Assembly: GCA_029961685.1 (NCBI GenBank)
Contig: JARWKL010000008.1
Location: 21,299,981-21,363,980 of the forward strand
DNA: 64,000 nt
Reading direction: 5' to 3'
DNA from: Aristolochia californica
Taxonomy: Eukaryota > Streptophyta > Magnoliopsida > Piperales > Aristolochiaceae
In this document: positions 1-13,022 of the stretch, in pieces
Layout of the letters: each line of letters begins with the position of its first letter
Position numbering within the stretch: the stretch's first letter is position 1
Translations under genes and position numbers: made by a program
The notes under the pieces: generated by a model
Seen by the model: the letters and a program-made list of their open reading frames with translations, nothing else
Told to the model about the DNA's origin: nothing
The model's database searches: none

Positions 1-3000
1 GGATAACAAAACTTTTGTGTTCATTTGTGGTGTGTGAATAAATTTTCTTTACTTACATTATTTATTTCTTTAAATTATTTCCATACATAAACTCTAAAAT
101 TTTCATTTTTTTGTGATCTATTTGCCTTTTATCTCTATTTTTGTTTACGAGATGAAGGGAAAGTGAAAACTCAAGTTTTGATTTAAGAAAAAAGTATACA
201 CCTAAAATGGAAATGTACAATGCACAATTGTAGAGAGAGATAATTCCAAAAATTTTCTATAATTTTTTGGTATTGTAAACTCTTTTGAGTTTTTATATAT
301 CAGGTTCTGCAATCCTCCGAAAAAGGTGGAGGCGGGGGATTTTTAACTGAGTGTTGACACCCAATCCATCGCTCCTTCCGTAAAGAAATATAGCCCGTTA
401 TGCATGATAAATCACTTTACAATCATATACGATTGTTAGTCAGCGTTTTGTAAATGGGCAAAATAATTGTTTGTTTGCCTCGGGTAAATATCCCACAACA
501 ATTTCACTAGAGAATTTAATGTTATTCTATTTAAGAAGTTTGGATCCATAGGTCATTAGCATCTTTAACATGTTTCAAGCATTAAAATCCATTTTTTAAA
601 ACATGTGTAGAAAAATCTCTTTCTTATACAATTTCGAGCTATTTGTGTTGAACTAGTGGAATTTTCCAACCTTGGATAAAAAAACTTTAGTGTTCGTTTG
701 AGGGGGTGTGAATAAATTTTCTTTACTATCATTTTTTTATTTCTTTAAATTATTCCGTACATGAACTCTAGAATTTTCAGTTCATAGTGATCTATTTGCC
801 TTTTATCTCTTGTTTTGTTTACGAGATGAAAGGAATGTTAAAACTCAAGTTTTCATTTAAGAAAAATGTATACATCTAAAATAGAAATGCACAATTCACA
901 AATGTAGAGAGAGATATTTCCAAAAAGGTGTCAGTAATTTTTAGGGATTGTAAACTCTTTTTAGTTTTTATATATCAGGTTCCGCAATTGTCCGAAAAAG
1001 GGGGAGGCGGGGGATTTTTAATTGAGTGTTGACTCCCAATCCATAAGTCATTCCTTACAAAACTATAGCCGGTTACGCCTGATAAATCACTTTACAATCA
1101 TCTAAGATCGTTAGGTCAGCTTTTTGTAAATGTGCAAAATAATTGCATGTTTGACTCACGTAAATATCCCACCGCAATTGCACTTCAGAATTTATTGTTA
1201 TTCTTTTTAAAAGGTTTGGATCCGTAGGTCATTTGCATCTTTAACAAGTTTCAAGCTTGCAAATCCATTTATTAAAACATGTGTAGAAAAATCTATTTCT
1301 TATAAAATTCCGAGATATTAGGGTTGAACTAGTGGAATTTCCCAAACTTGGATAACAAAACTTTTGCGTTCATTTTTGGTGTGTGAATAAATTTTCTTTA
1401 CTTACATTTGTTTATTGCTTTAAATTATTTTACATACACAAACTCTATAATTTTTATTTTGTTGTGATCTATTTGCCTTTTATCTCTTTTTTTGTTTACG
1501 AGATGAAGGGAAAGTGAAAACTCAAGTTTTGATTTAAGAAAAAAGTATACGTCTAAAATGGAAATGCACAATGCACAAATGTAAAGGGAGGTAATTCCAA
1601 AAACTTTCTGTAATTTTTAGGGATTTTAAACTTTTTTTAGTTTTTATTTGTCAAGTTATGCAATCGTCGGGAAAAGGGGTAGGCGGGGGATTTTTAACTG
1701 AGTGTTGACTCCCAATCCATAAGGCATTCCTTACAAAAATAAAGCCCGTTACACATGAAAAATTACTTTACAATCATCTATGTTCGTTAGGTCGGCTTTT
1801 GGTAAATGGGAAAAATAATGGTTTGTTTTACTCAAGTAAATATCCAACCGCACCTTTACTTGAGAATTTAATGTTATTCTCTTTAAATGGTTTGGATCCA
1901 TAGGTCATTTCCATCTGTAACATGGTTCAAGCATGCATATACATTTTTTAAAACATGTGTAGAAAAATCTCTTTCTTAAAAAATTCTGAGCAATTAGGGT
2001 TGAACTAGTGGAATTTCCCAAACTTGGATAACAAAACTTTTGGGTTCGTTTGTGGTGTGTGAATAAATTTTCTTTACTTAAATTTGTTTACTGCTTTAAA
2101 TTGTTTCCATAGATAAACTCTAAAATTTTCATTTTGTTGTGATCTATTTGCCTATTATCTCTTTTTTTGTTTACGAGATGAAAGGAATGTGAAAACTCAA
2201 GTTTTCATTTAAGAAAAATGTATACATCTCAAATAGAAATGCACAATTCACAAATGTAGAGAGAGATATTTCCAAAAAGGTGTCTGTAATTTTTAGGGAT
2301 TGTAAACTCTTTTTAGTTTTTATATATCAGGTTCCGCAATTGTCCAGAAAAGGGGGAAGCTGGGGATTTTTTAACTGAGTGTTGACTCCCAATCCAAAAG
2401 TTATTCCTTAGAAAAATATAGCCTGTGACGCATGATAAATCACTTTAGAATCATCTATTATCGTTAGGTCAGCTTTTTGGATATGGGCAAAATAATGTCT
2501 TGTTTGACTCGGATAAATATCGCACCGCACGTTCACTTGAGAATTTAATGTTATTCTTTTTAAAAGGTTTTGATCCATAGGTCATTTGCTTATTTAACAT
2601 GTTTCAAGCATGCATATCCATTATTTAAAACAGGTGTAGAAAAATCTATTTCTTATAAAATTCAGAGCTATGAAGGTTGAACTGGTGGAATTTCCCAAAT
2701 TGGGATAACAAAACTTTTGTGTTCATTTGTGGTGTGTGAATAAATTTTCTTTACTTATATTTTTTTATTGCTTTAAATTATTTCCATACATAAACTTTAA
2801 AATTTTCATTTTCTTGTGATCAATTTGCCTTTTATCTCATTTTTTGTTTACGAGATGAAGGGAAAGAGAAAACTGAAGTTTTGATTTAAGAAAAAAGTAT
2901 ACATCTAAAATGGAGATGCACAATGAAAAAATGTAGAGAGAGATAATTTGTAGGGATTGTAAACTCTTTTTTTATTTTTAGACATCAGGTTTTGCAATCG

Positions 3001-3356
3001 TCGGGAAAAGGGGGAGGCGGGGGATTTTTAACTGAGTGTTAACTTCCAATCCATAACTCATTCTTATAAAAATATAGCCCATTATGCATGATAAATCTCT
3101 TTACCATCAACTGTGATCGTTAGGTCAGCTCTTGTTAAAGGGCAAAATAATGGCTTACTTGACTCGGGTAAATATCCCACCGGACGTTCACTTGAGAATT
3201 TTATGTTATTCTCTTTAAAAGGTTTGGATCGTAAGGTTACTTGCATCTTTAACATTGTTCAAGCATGCATATCCATTTTTTAAACATGTTTGGAAAAATC
3301 TCTTTCTTCAATAATTCCGAGCTGTTAGGGTTGAACTAATGGAATTTCTCAAACTT
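1..3356. repeat. 5-monomer higher-order repeat, copy 1 (M1-M5)
   Basis: Five mutually diverged monomers (starts 1, 674, 1350, 2026, 2703) recur in the same order in copy 2 at offsets of 3356, 3355, 3355, 3353 and 3351 bp. Private markers prove the pairing: 'ttcgtttgagggggtgtg' in M2/M7, 'gcgttcatttttggtgtg' in M3/M8, 'aagctggggattt' in M4/M9, and a shared ~22-bp loss just after 'gagagataattt' in M5/M10. M1 and M6 differ at about 13 positions over the first ~560 bp by eye, so the copies are about 97-98% identical, whereas neighbouring monomers differ far more. M5 is 654 bp because of its internal loss. The unit probably continues to the left of the window, which I cannot see. Confidence 0.93.
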
Positions 3357-6300
3357 AGATAACAAAACTTTTGTGTTCATTTGTGGTGTGTGAATAAATT
3401 ATCTTTACTTACATTATTTATTTCTTTAAATTATTTCCATACATAAACTCTAAAATTTTCATTTTTTTGTGATCTATTTGCCTTTTATCTCTATTTTTGT
3501 TTACGAGATGAAGCGAAAGTGAAAACTCAAGTTTTGATTTAAGAAAAAAGTATACACCTAAAATGGAAATGTACAATGCACAATTGTAGAGAGAGATAAT
3601 TCCAAAAATTTTCTATAATTTTTTTGTATTGTAAACTCTTTTGAGTTTTTATATATCAGGTTCTGCAATCCTCCGGAAAAGGTGGAGGCGGGGAATTTTT
3701 AACTGAGTGTTGACACCCAATCCATCACTCCTTCCGTAAAGAAATATAGCCCGTTATGCATGATAATCACTTTACAATCATCTACGATTGTTAGTCAGCG
3801 TTTTGTAAATGGGCAAAATAACTGTTTGTTTGCCTCGGGTAAATATCCCACAACACTTTCACTAGAGAATTTAATTTTATTCTATTTAAAAAGTTTGGAT
3901 CCATAGGTCATTAGCATCTTTAACATGTTTCAAGCATGAAAATCCATTTTTTAAAACATGTGTAGAAAAATCTCTTTCTTATACAATTTTGAGCTATTTG
4001 GGTTGAACTAGTGGAATTTCCAAAACTTGGATAAAAAAACTTTAGTGTTCGTTTGAGGGGGTGTGAATAAATTTTCTTTACTAATATTTTTTTATTTCTT
4101 TAAATTCTTCCGTACATAAACTCTAAAATTTTCAGTTCATAGTGATCTATTTGCCTTTTATCTCTTTTTTTGTTTACGAGATGAAAGGAATGTGAAAACT
4201 CAAGTTTTCATTTAAGAAAAATGTATACATCTAAAATAGAAATGCACAATTCACAAATGTAGAGAGAGATATTTCCAAAAAGGTGTTTGTAATTTTTAGG
4301 GATTGTAAACTCTTTTTAGTTTTTATATATCAGGTTCCGCAATTGTCCGAAAAAGGGGGAGGCGGGGGATTTTTAATTGAGTGTTGACTCCCAATCCATA
4401 AGTCATTCCTTACAAAACTATAGCCGGTTACGCCTGATAAATCACTTTACAATCATCTAAGATCGTTAGGTCAGCTTTTTGTAAATGTGCAAAATAATTG
4501 CTTGTTTGACTCACGTAAATATTCCACCGCAATTGCACTTCAGAATTTAATGTTATTCTTTTTAAAAGGTTTGGATCCATAGGTCATTTGCATCTTTAAC
4601 AATTTTCAAGCCTGCAAATCCATTTATTAAAACATGTGTAGAAAAATCTATTTCTTAAAAAATTCCGAGCTATTAGGGTTGAACAAGTGGAATTTCCCAA
4701 ACTTGGATAACAAAACTTTTGCGTTCATTTTTGGTGTGTGAATAAATTTTCTTTACTTACATTTGTTTATTGCTTTAAATTATTTTACATGCACAAACTC
4801 TATAATTTTTATTTTGTTCTGATCTAATCGCCTTTTATCTCTTTTTTTGTTTACGAGATGAAGGGAAAGTGAAAACTCAAGTTTTGATTTAAGAAAAAAG
4901 TATACGTCTAAAAGGGAAGCCCAATGCACAAATGTAGAGGGAGGTAATTCATAAAACTGTCTGTAATTTTTAGGGATTTTAAACTCTTTTTAGTTTTTAT
5001 TTGTCAAGTTATGCAATAGTCGGGAAAAGGGGTAGGCGGGGGATTTTTAACTGAGTGTTGACTCCCAATCCATAAGTCATTTCTTACAAAAATAAATCCC
5101 GTTACACATGCAAAATTACTTTACGATCATCTATGTTCGTTAGGTCAGCTTTTGGTAAATGGGCAAGATAATGGTTTGTTTTACTCGGGTAAATATCCAA
5201 CCGCACCTTTACTTGAGAATTTAATGTTATTCTCTTTAAATGGTTTGGATCCATAGGTCATTTCCATCTGTAACATGGTTCAAGCATGCATATACATTTT
5301 TTAAAACATGTGTAGAAAAATCTCTTTCTTAAAAAATTCTGAGCAATTAGGGTTGAACTAGTGGAATTTCCCAAACTTGGATAACAAAACTTTTGGGTTC
5401 ATTTGTGGTGTGTGAATAAATTTTCTTTACTTAAATTTGTTTACTGCTTTAAATTCTTTCCATAGATAAACTCTAAAATTTTCATTTTGTTGTGATCTAT
5501 TTGCCTTTTATCTCTTTTTTTGTTTATGAGATGAAAGGAATGTGAAAACTCAAGATTTCATTTAAGAAAAATGTATACATCTCAAATAAAAATGCACAAT
5601 TCACAAATATAGAGAGAGATATTTCCAAAAAGGTGTCTGTAATTTTTAGGGATTGTAAACTCTTTTTAGTTTTTATATATCAGGTTCGCAATTGTCTGGA
5701 AAAGGGGGAAGCTGGGGATTTGTAACTGAGTGTTGACTCCCAATCCAAAAGTTATTCCTTAGAAAAATATAGCCTGTGACGTATGATAAATCACTTTAGA
5801 ATCATCTATTATCGTTAGGTCAGCTTTTTGGATATGGGCAAAATAATGGCTTGTTTGACTCGGATAAATATCGCACCGCACGTTCACTTGAGAATTTAAT
5901 GTTATTCTTTTTAAAAGGTTTTGATCCATAGGTCATTTGCTTATTTAACATGTTTCAAGCATGCATATCCGTTATTTAAAACAGGTGTAGAAAAATCTAT
6001 TTCTTATAAAATTCAGAGCTATGAAGGTTGAACTGGTGGAATTTCCCAAATTGGGATAACAAAACTTTTGTGTTCATTTGTTGTGTGTGAATAAATTTTC
6101 TTTACTTACATTTTTTTATTGCTTTAAATTATTTCCATACATAAACTTTAAAATTTTCATTTTCTTGTGATCTATTTGCCTTTTATCTCATTTTTTGTTT
6201 ACGAGATGAAGGGAAAGAGAAAACTCAAGTTTTGATTTAAGAAAAAAGTATACATCTAAAATGGAGATGCACAATGAAAAAATGTAGAGAGAGATAATTT

Positions 6301-6380
6301 GTGGGGATTGTAAACTCTTTTTTTATTTTTAGACATCAGGTTTTGCAATCGTCGAGAAAAGGGGGAGGCGAGGGATTTTT
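3357..6380. repeat. 5-monomer higher-order repeat, copy 2 (M6-M10, truncated)
   Basis: Second copy of the 3.35-kb unit, with monomer starts 3357, 4029, 4705, 5379 and 6054. It follows copy 1 closely through M9 and the first ~300 bp of M10. Identity is lost around 6350-6395: copy 1 there has the private reading 'gagtgttaacttccaatcc', while M10 has the common 'gagtgttgactcccaatcc', followed by a ~39-bp deletion. The end coordinate is therefore the approximate point where the duplicated unit joins an unrelated monomer tail, probably an unequal-crossover or conversion breakpoint. Confidence 0.88.
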
Positions 6381-6399
6381 AACTGAGTGTTGACTCCCA

Positions 6400-6412
6400 A
6401 TCCATAAATCAT
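6400..6412. other. ~39-bp deletion junction in M10 at a microhomology
   Basis: M10 runs 'aatccataaatcatttt'. Other monomers have about 39 extra bases between 'ccataa' and 'gataaatcac'. The two sides share 'ataa', consistent with deletion between short direct repeats. M10 is 618 bp long. Confidence 0.75.
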
Positions 6413-8683
6413 TTTACAATCATCTATGATCGTTAGGTCAGCTTTTTATAAATGGGCAAAATAATGGCTTGTTTGATTCGAGTAAATATCCCACCGCACC
6501 TTCACTTGAGAATTTAATGTTATTCTCTTTATATGGTTTGGATCCATAGATCATTTGCATCCTTAACATTTTTCAAGCATGCATATCCATTTTTTAAAAC
6601 ATGTGTAGAAAAATCTCTTGCTTATAAAATTTCGAGGAATAAGGGTTGAACTAGTGGAATTTCCCAAGCTCTGATAACAAAACTTTTGTGTTCATTTGTG
6701 GTGTGTGAATAAATTTTCTTTACGTACATTTGTTTATTGCTTCAAATTCTTTCCATACATAAACTCTAAAATTTTCATTTTGTTGTGGTCTATTTTCCTT
6801 TTATCTCTTTTTTTGTTTACAAGATGAAGGGAAAGTGAAAACTCAAGTTTTGATTTTAAAAAAAATATACGTCTAAAATTGAATGCACAATGCACAAATG
6901 TAGAGAGAGATAATTCCAAATAGTGTCTATAATTTTTAGGGATTATAAACTCTTTTTAGTTTTTATATATCAGCTTCTGCAAACATAAGGAAAGGGGGTG
7001 GTGTGGGATTTTTAACTGAGTGTTGACTCCCAATCCATAAGTCCATACAAAAATATAGCCCGTTACGCATGATAAATCACTTTACAATCATCTATGATCG
7101 TTAGGTTTGCTTTTTGTAAATGGGCAAAATAATGGCTTGTTTGACTCAAGTAAATATCCCACCGCATGTTCACTTGAGAATTTAATGTTATTATTTGTAA
7201 AAGGTTTAGTTCCATAGGTCATTTGCATCTTTAACATGTTTCAAGCATGCGTGTACTTTTTTTAAAACATGTGTAGAAAAATCTCTTTCTTGTTAAATTC
7301 CGAGCTATTAGGGTTGAACTAGTGGAATTTCCTACCCTTGTATAACAAAACTTTTGTGTTCATTTGTGGTGTGTGAATAAATTTTCTTTACTTACATTTG
7401 TTTTTGCTTTAAATTCCTGCAATACATATATAGTAAAATTTTCATTTTGTTCTGATCTATTTGCCTTTTTTTCTCTTTTTTTCTTTACGTGATGATGGAA
7501 AGTTAAAACTCAAGTTTTGATTTAAGAAAAAAGTATACACCTAAAAAGGAAATGCACAACGCACAAATGTAGATAGAGATAATTCAATAAAGTATCTGTA
7601 ATTTTTAGGGGTTGTAAAATCTTTTTATTTTTTATATATCAGGTTTTGCAATAGTCGGGAAAAGGGGGAGGGGGAATTTTTATTTGAGTATTGACTCCCA
7701 ATCAATTAGTCATTCCTTAAAAAAATATAGACCATTATGCATGATAAATCACTTTACAATCTTCTATGATCGATAGGTCAGCTTTTTGTAAATGGGCAAA
7801 ATAATGACGTGATTGACTCGGGTAAATATCCCATCGCACCTTCACTTGAGAATTTAAAGTTATTCCCTTTAAAATGTTTGGATCCATAGGTCATTTGAAA
7901 CTTTAACATGTTTCCAGCATGCATATCCATTTTTAAAAACATGAGTATAAAAATCTCTTGCTTATAAAATTCTGAGCTATTAGGGTTGAACAAGTGGAAT
8001 TTCCCAAACTTTGATAACAAAACTTTTGTGTTCATTTGTGGTGTGTGAATAAATTTTCTTTACTTACATTTGTTATTGCTTTAAATTCTTTCCATCCATA
8101 AACTCTAAAATTTTCATTTTCTTGTGATCTATTTGCCTATTATCTCTTTTTTTGTTTACGAGATGAAGGGAAAGTGAAAACTCAAGTTTTGATTTAAGAA
8201 AAAAGTATAAATATAATATGGAAATGCACAATGCACAAATGTAGAGAGAGATAATTCCAAAAAGTGTTTGTAACTTTTAGGGATTGTAAACTCTTTTTAG
8301 TTTTTATATATTAGGTTCTACAATTGTCGGGAAAAGGGGGAGGCGGGGGATTTTTAACTGATTGTCGAGTCCCAATCCATAAGTCATTCCTTACAAATAT
8401 ATAGCCTGTTATGCATGATAAATCATTTTACAATCATCTATGATCGTTAAGTGAGCTTTAATAAAATGGGAAAAATAATGACTTGTTTCACTCGGGTAAA
8501 TATCCCACCGGACATTCACTTGAGAATTTAATGTTATTCTCTTTAAAAGGTTTCGATCAGGGTCATTCGCATGTTTAACATATTTCAAGCAAGCATATCC
8601 ATTTTTTAAAACCAGTGTTGAAAAATCTCTTTCTTATAAAATTACGAGCTATTAGGGGTTAACTTGTGGAATTTTTCAAACAT

Positions 8684-9297
8684 AGATAACGAAACTAATG
8701 TGTTCATTTGTGGTGTGTGAATAAATTTCATTTTGTTGTGATCTATTTGCCTTTTATCTCTTTTCTTGTCTACGAGATGAAGGGAAAGTGTAAACTCAAG
8801 TTTTGATTCAAGAAAAAAGTAACATAAAAAATGGAAATACACAATGTACAAATGTGGAGTGAGATAATTCAAAAAAGTATGTATAATTTTGAGGGATTGA
8901 AAACTCTTTTTAGTTTATATATATCAGGTTTTGCAATTGTCGGGAAAAAGGGGAGGCGGGGGATTTTTAACTGAGTGTTGACTCCCAATCCTTTAGTCAT
9001 TCCTTACAAAAATATAGCTGTTACGCAAGATAAATCACTTTACAATCATCTATGATCGCTAGGTCAGCTTTTTTTAAATGGGCAAAGTAATGGCTTGTTT
9101 GACTCTGGTAAATATCCCACCGCACCTTCACTTCAGAATTTAATGTTATTATTTTTATAAGGTTTTGACCTATAAGTCATTTGCATCTTTAACATGTTTC
9201 AAGCAAGCATATCCACTTTTTAAAACATGTGTAGAAAAATCTCTTTCTTATAAAATTAAGAGCTATTAGGGTTGAACAAGTGGAATTTCCCAACCTT
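8684..9297. repeat. M14, shortened monomer (614 bp)
   Basis: About 60 bp are missing near 8728: 'gtgtgaataaattt' is followed directly by 'cattttgttgtgatc'. The lost piece is the head spacer, and both edges carry 'aattt', so a microhomology deletion is likely. The monomer also carries the 'aacataaaaaatgg' marker at about 8821. Confidence 0.8.
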
Positions 9298-10537
9298 GGA
9301 TTACAAAACATTTTTGTTCATTTGTGGTGTGTGAATATATTTTATTTACTTAAATTTGTAATTTCTTTAAATTCTATCCATACATAAACTCCAATATTTT
9401 CATTTTGTTGTGATCAATTAGCCTTTTATCACTTTTTTTGTTTACGAGATGAAGGGAAAGTGAAATATCAATTTTTGATTTAAGAAAAAAGTACACATTT
9501 AAAATTGATATGCACAATGCACAAATGTAGAGAGAAAGAATTCCAAAAAGTGTCTGTATTTTTTAGTGATTGTTAACTCTTTTTTTTTTATATATCAGGT
9601 TTTGCAATCGTCGGGAAAAAGGGGAGGATGGGGATTTTTTACTGAGTGTTGACTCCCAATCCATAGATCATTTCTTAGAAAAATATAGCCCATTACGCAT
9701 GATAAATCACTTTACAATCATCTATGATCGTTAGGTCAGCTTTTTGTAAATGGGCAAAATAATGGCTTGTTTGACTCGAGTAAATATCCCACTGCTCCTT
9801 CACTTGAGAATTTAATGTTATTCTCTTTAAATGGGATCGATCCATAGGTCATTTGCATCTTTAACATGTTTCAAGCATATATATCCATTTTTTTAAACAT
9901 GTGTAGAAAAATCTCTTTCATGTAAAATTAAGAGCTATTAGGGTTGAACTAGTGGGATTTCCCAAACTTGGATAACAAAAAATTTTTGTTCATTAGTCGT
10001 GTGTGAATGTATTTTCTTTACTTACAATTGTTATTGCTTTAAATTCTTTCCATACATAAAATCTAATATTTTTTTTGTTATTGTGATCTATTTGCCTTTT
10101 ATCTCTTTTTTTGTTTGCGAAATGAAGGGAAAGTGAAAAATCAAGTTTTGATTTAAGAAAAAAGTATACATATAAAATTGAAATGCACAATGCACAAATG
10201 TACAAAGATATAAATCAAAAAAATGTCTGTAATTTCTATGGATTGTAAACTCTTTTTAATTTTTATATATCATGTTTTGCAATAGTCGGGAAAAGGAGGA
10301 GGCTGGGGATTTTTAATTGAGTGTTGAATCCGAATCCTTAAGTCATTCCTTAAAAAATATAGCCAGTTACGCATGATTGATCACTTTAGAATCATCTATG
10401 ATCGTTAGGTTAACTTTTTGTAAATGAGCAAAATAATGGCTTGTTTGACTCGGGTAAATATCCCACCGCACCTTCACTTGAGAATTTAATGTTATTCTCT
10501 TTTAAATGTTTGGATCCATAGGTCATTTGAATCTTTA

Positions 10538-10576
10538 ACATGTTTCAAGCATGCATATCCATTTTTTAAAACATGT
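10538..10576. repeat. Short inverted repeat conserved in the monomer (example in M16)
   Basis: 'acatgttt' (10538-10545) and 'aaacatgt' (10569-10576) are perfect inverted arms around a 23-base spacer that holds the palindrome GCATGC. The element recurs near the 3' end of most monomers. With 8-bp AT-rich arms it could form only a weak hairpin. Confidence 0.6.
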
Positions 10577-10976
10577 GTAGAAAAATCTCTTTCATATAAA
10601 ATTTCGAGCTATTAGGGTTGAACTAGTGGAATATTTCGATTTTTAACTTGGATAACAAAACTTTTGTTCATTTGTGGTGTGTTAACAAATTTTCTTTACT
10701 TAAATTTTTTATTGCATGAAATAATTTCCGTACATAAAATCTACAATTTTCATTTGTTGTGATTTATATGCCTTTTATCTCTTTTTTTGTTTACGAGATG
10801 AGGGGAAAGTGAAAACTCAAGTTTTGATTTAAGAAAAAATTATACATCTAAAACGGAAATGCACATTGCAAAAATTTAGGGAGAGATAATTCCAAAAAGT
10901 GTCTGTAATATTTAGGGATTGTAAACTCTTTTTAGTTTTTATATATCAGGTTTTGCAATCGTCGGGAAAAGTTGGA

Positions 10977-10996
10977 GGGGGGGGGGGGGGGGGGGG
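10977..10996 (+). repeat. 20-base G homopolymer in M17
   Basis: The G-rich box of this monomer has expanded into 20 consecutive G, followed by A and five more G. Elsewhere the box reads about 'gggggaggcggggg'. M17 is 688 bp, longer than usual, because of this run. It could be true slippage or a sequencing or assembly artefact, as homopolymers of this length are error-prone. Confidence 0.85.
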
Positions 10997-12005
10997 AGGG
11001 GGATTTTTAATTGTGTGTTGACTGCCAATCCATAAGTCATTCCTTAAAAAAATATAGCCTTTTACACATGATAAATCACTTTAAAATCATTTATGATCGC
11101 TAGGTCAGCTTTATGTAAAGGGCAAAATAATGGCTTGTTTGACTCGGGTAAATATCCCACCGGACGGTCACTTGAGAATTTAATGGTATTCTCTTTAAAA
11201 GGTTTGGATCCATAGGTCATTTCGATCTTTAACATGTTCCAAGCATGCATATCCATTTTTTAAAACATGTGTAGAAAAATCTCTTTCTTATAAAAGTATG
11301 AGCTATTAGGGTTGAAGTAGTGGAATTTCCTAAACTTGGATAACAAAAATTTTGTGTTCATTTGTGCTATGTGAATAAATTTTCTTTACTTACATTTGTT
11401 ATTTCTTTATATTCTTTCCACAAATAAACTCTAAAACTTTAATTTTGGTGTGATCTATTTGCCTTTTATCTCTTTTATTGTTTACGAGATGAAGGGAAAG
11501 TGAGAACTGAAGTTTTGATTTAAGCAAAGTAGCATAAGAAATGGCAATGCACAATGCACAAATGTAGACAGAGATAATTCCAAAAAGTGTCTGTAAATTT
11601 TATGGATTGTAAACTGTTTTTAGTTTTTGTATATCGGGTTTTACAATCATCGAGAAAAGGGGCAGGCGGGGGATTTTTAACTGAGTGTTGACTCCCATTC
11701 CATAAGTCATTCCTTACAAAATATTACCCAATACGCATGATAAATCACTTTACAATCATCTATGATCGTTAGGTCAGTTTTTTGTAAATGGGCAAAATAA
11801 TGGCTTGTTTGATGGGTAAATATCCCACCGCACCTTCACTTGAGAATTTAATGTTATTCTCTTTAAAAGGTTTGGATCCATAGGATTTTAGCATCTTTAT
11901 CATGTTTCAATCATGCATATCCATTTTTTAAAACATGTGTAGAAAAATCTCTTTCTTATAAAATTTTGAGCTATTAGGGTTGAACTGGAGGAATTTCCCT
12001 TACTT

Positions 12006-13022
12006 GGATAGCAAACATTTTGTGTTCATTTGTGGTGTGTGAATAAATTTTCATTACTTACATTTGTTATTGATTTAAATTGTTTCCATACATCAACTCT
12101 AAAATTTTTATTTTGTTGTGATCTATTTACCTTTTTCTCTTTTTTTCGTTTCCGAGATGAAGGGAAAGTGAAAACTCAAGTTTTGATTTAAGAAAAAATT
12201 ATACATCTAAAATTGAAATGCACTATGCACAAATGTACAAAGTGATAATTCCAATTTTTAGGGATTGTAAACTCTTTTTAGTTTTTATTTATGAGTTTTT
12301 GCAATCATCTGGAAAAGGGGAAGGTAGGGGATTTTTAACTGAGTGTTGACTCCCAATCCATCATTCATTTGTGGTGTGTGAATAAATTTTCTTTACTTAC
12401 ATATGTTATTCCTTAAAAAATTTTCCATACATAAACTCTTAAATTATCATTTTGTTGTGATCTATTTGCCTTTTATCTTTTTTTTTTTTGTCTACGAGAT
12501 GAAGGGAAAGTAAAAAATCAAGTTTTGATTTAAGAAAAAGGTATACACCATAAATGGAAATGAACAATTCACAAATGAAGACAGATATAATTTCAAAAAG
12601 TGTTTTTAGTTTTCATGGATTGTAAACTCTTTTTAGTTTTGATATATCAGGTTTTTCAATCGTCAGGAAAAGGGGGAGGTTAGGGATTCTATACCGAGTG
12701 TTGACTCCCAATCCATTAGTCATTCCTTACAAAAATATAGGCAGTTACGCATGATAAATCACTTTACAATCATCTATGATCATTAGGTCAGCTGTACGTA
12801 ATTGTCCAAAATAATGGCTTGTTGGACTCGGGTAAATATCCCATCGCAGCTTCACTTGAGAATTTATTGTTATTCTCTTTAAAAGGTTTCAATCCATAGG
12901 TCATTTGCATCTTTAACATGCTTCAAGTGTGCATATCCCTTTTTTTAAAACATGTGTAGAAAAATCTCTTTCTTATAAAATTATGAGCTATTAGTGTAGA
13001 ACTAGTGGAATTTCCCAAAATT
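12006..13022. repeat. M19 truncated and fused to M20 (about 1.5 monomers)
   Basis: M19 runs normally to 'gactcccaatccat' at about 12361 and then joins the head of the next monomer at 'cattcatttgtggtgtgtg'. About half a monomer (its 3' half plus the first ~20 bp of M20) is missing. M19 also lost about 12 bp after 'gataattcca' near 12255. The tail of M20 has 'gttggactcggg' and 'cagcttcac', shared with M35 (22231), so it is type V of the domain-B HOR. Confidence 0.8.

Larger units (their letters stand above)
1..8011. repeat. Domain A: long-head monomers M1-M12
   Basis: Monomer starts are 1, 674, 1350, 2026, 2703, 3357, 4029, 4705, 5379, 6054, 6672 and 7340. Heads carry the long spacer form ('tttgtttattgc' or an equal-length variant). 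M1-M10 form two copies of a 5-monomer unit. M11 (6672) and M12 (7340) are ordinary monomers that do not continue the unit. M12 already looks transitional: its head spacer reads 'tttgtttttgc', and it has 'gttttgcaatag' and 'gcaccttcac', which are typical of domain B. The right boundary is placed between M12 and M13 by the change of head spacer. Confidence 0.85.
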
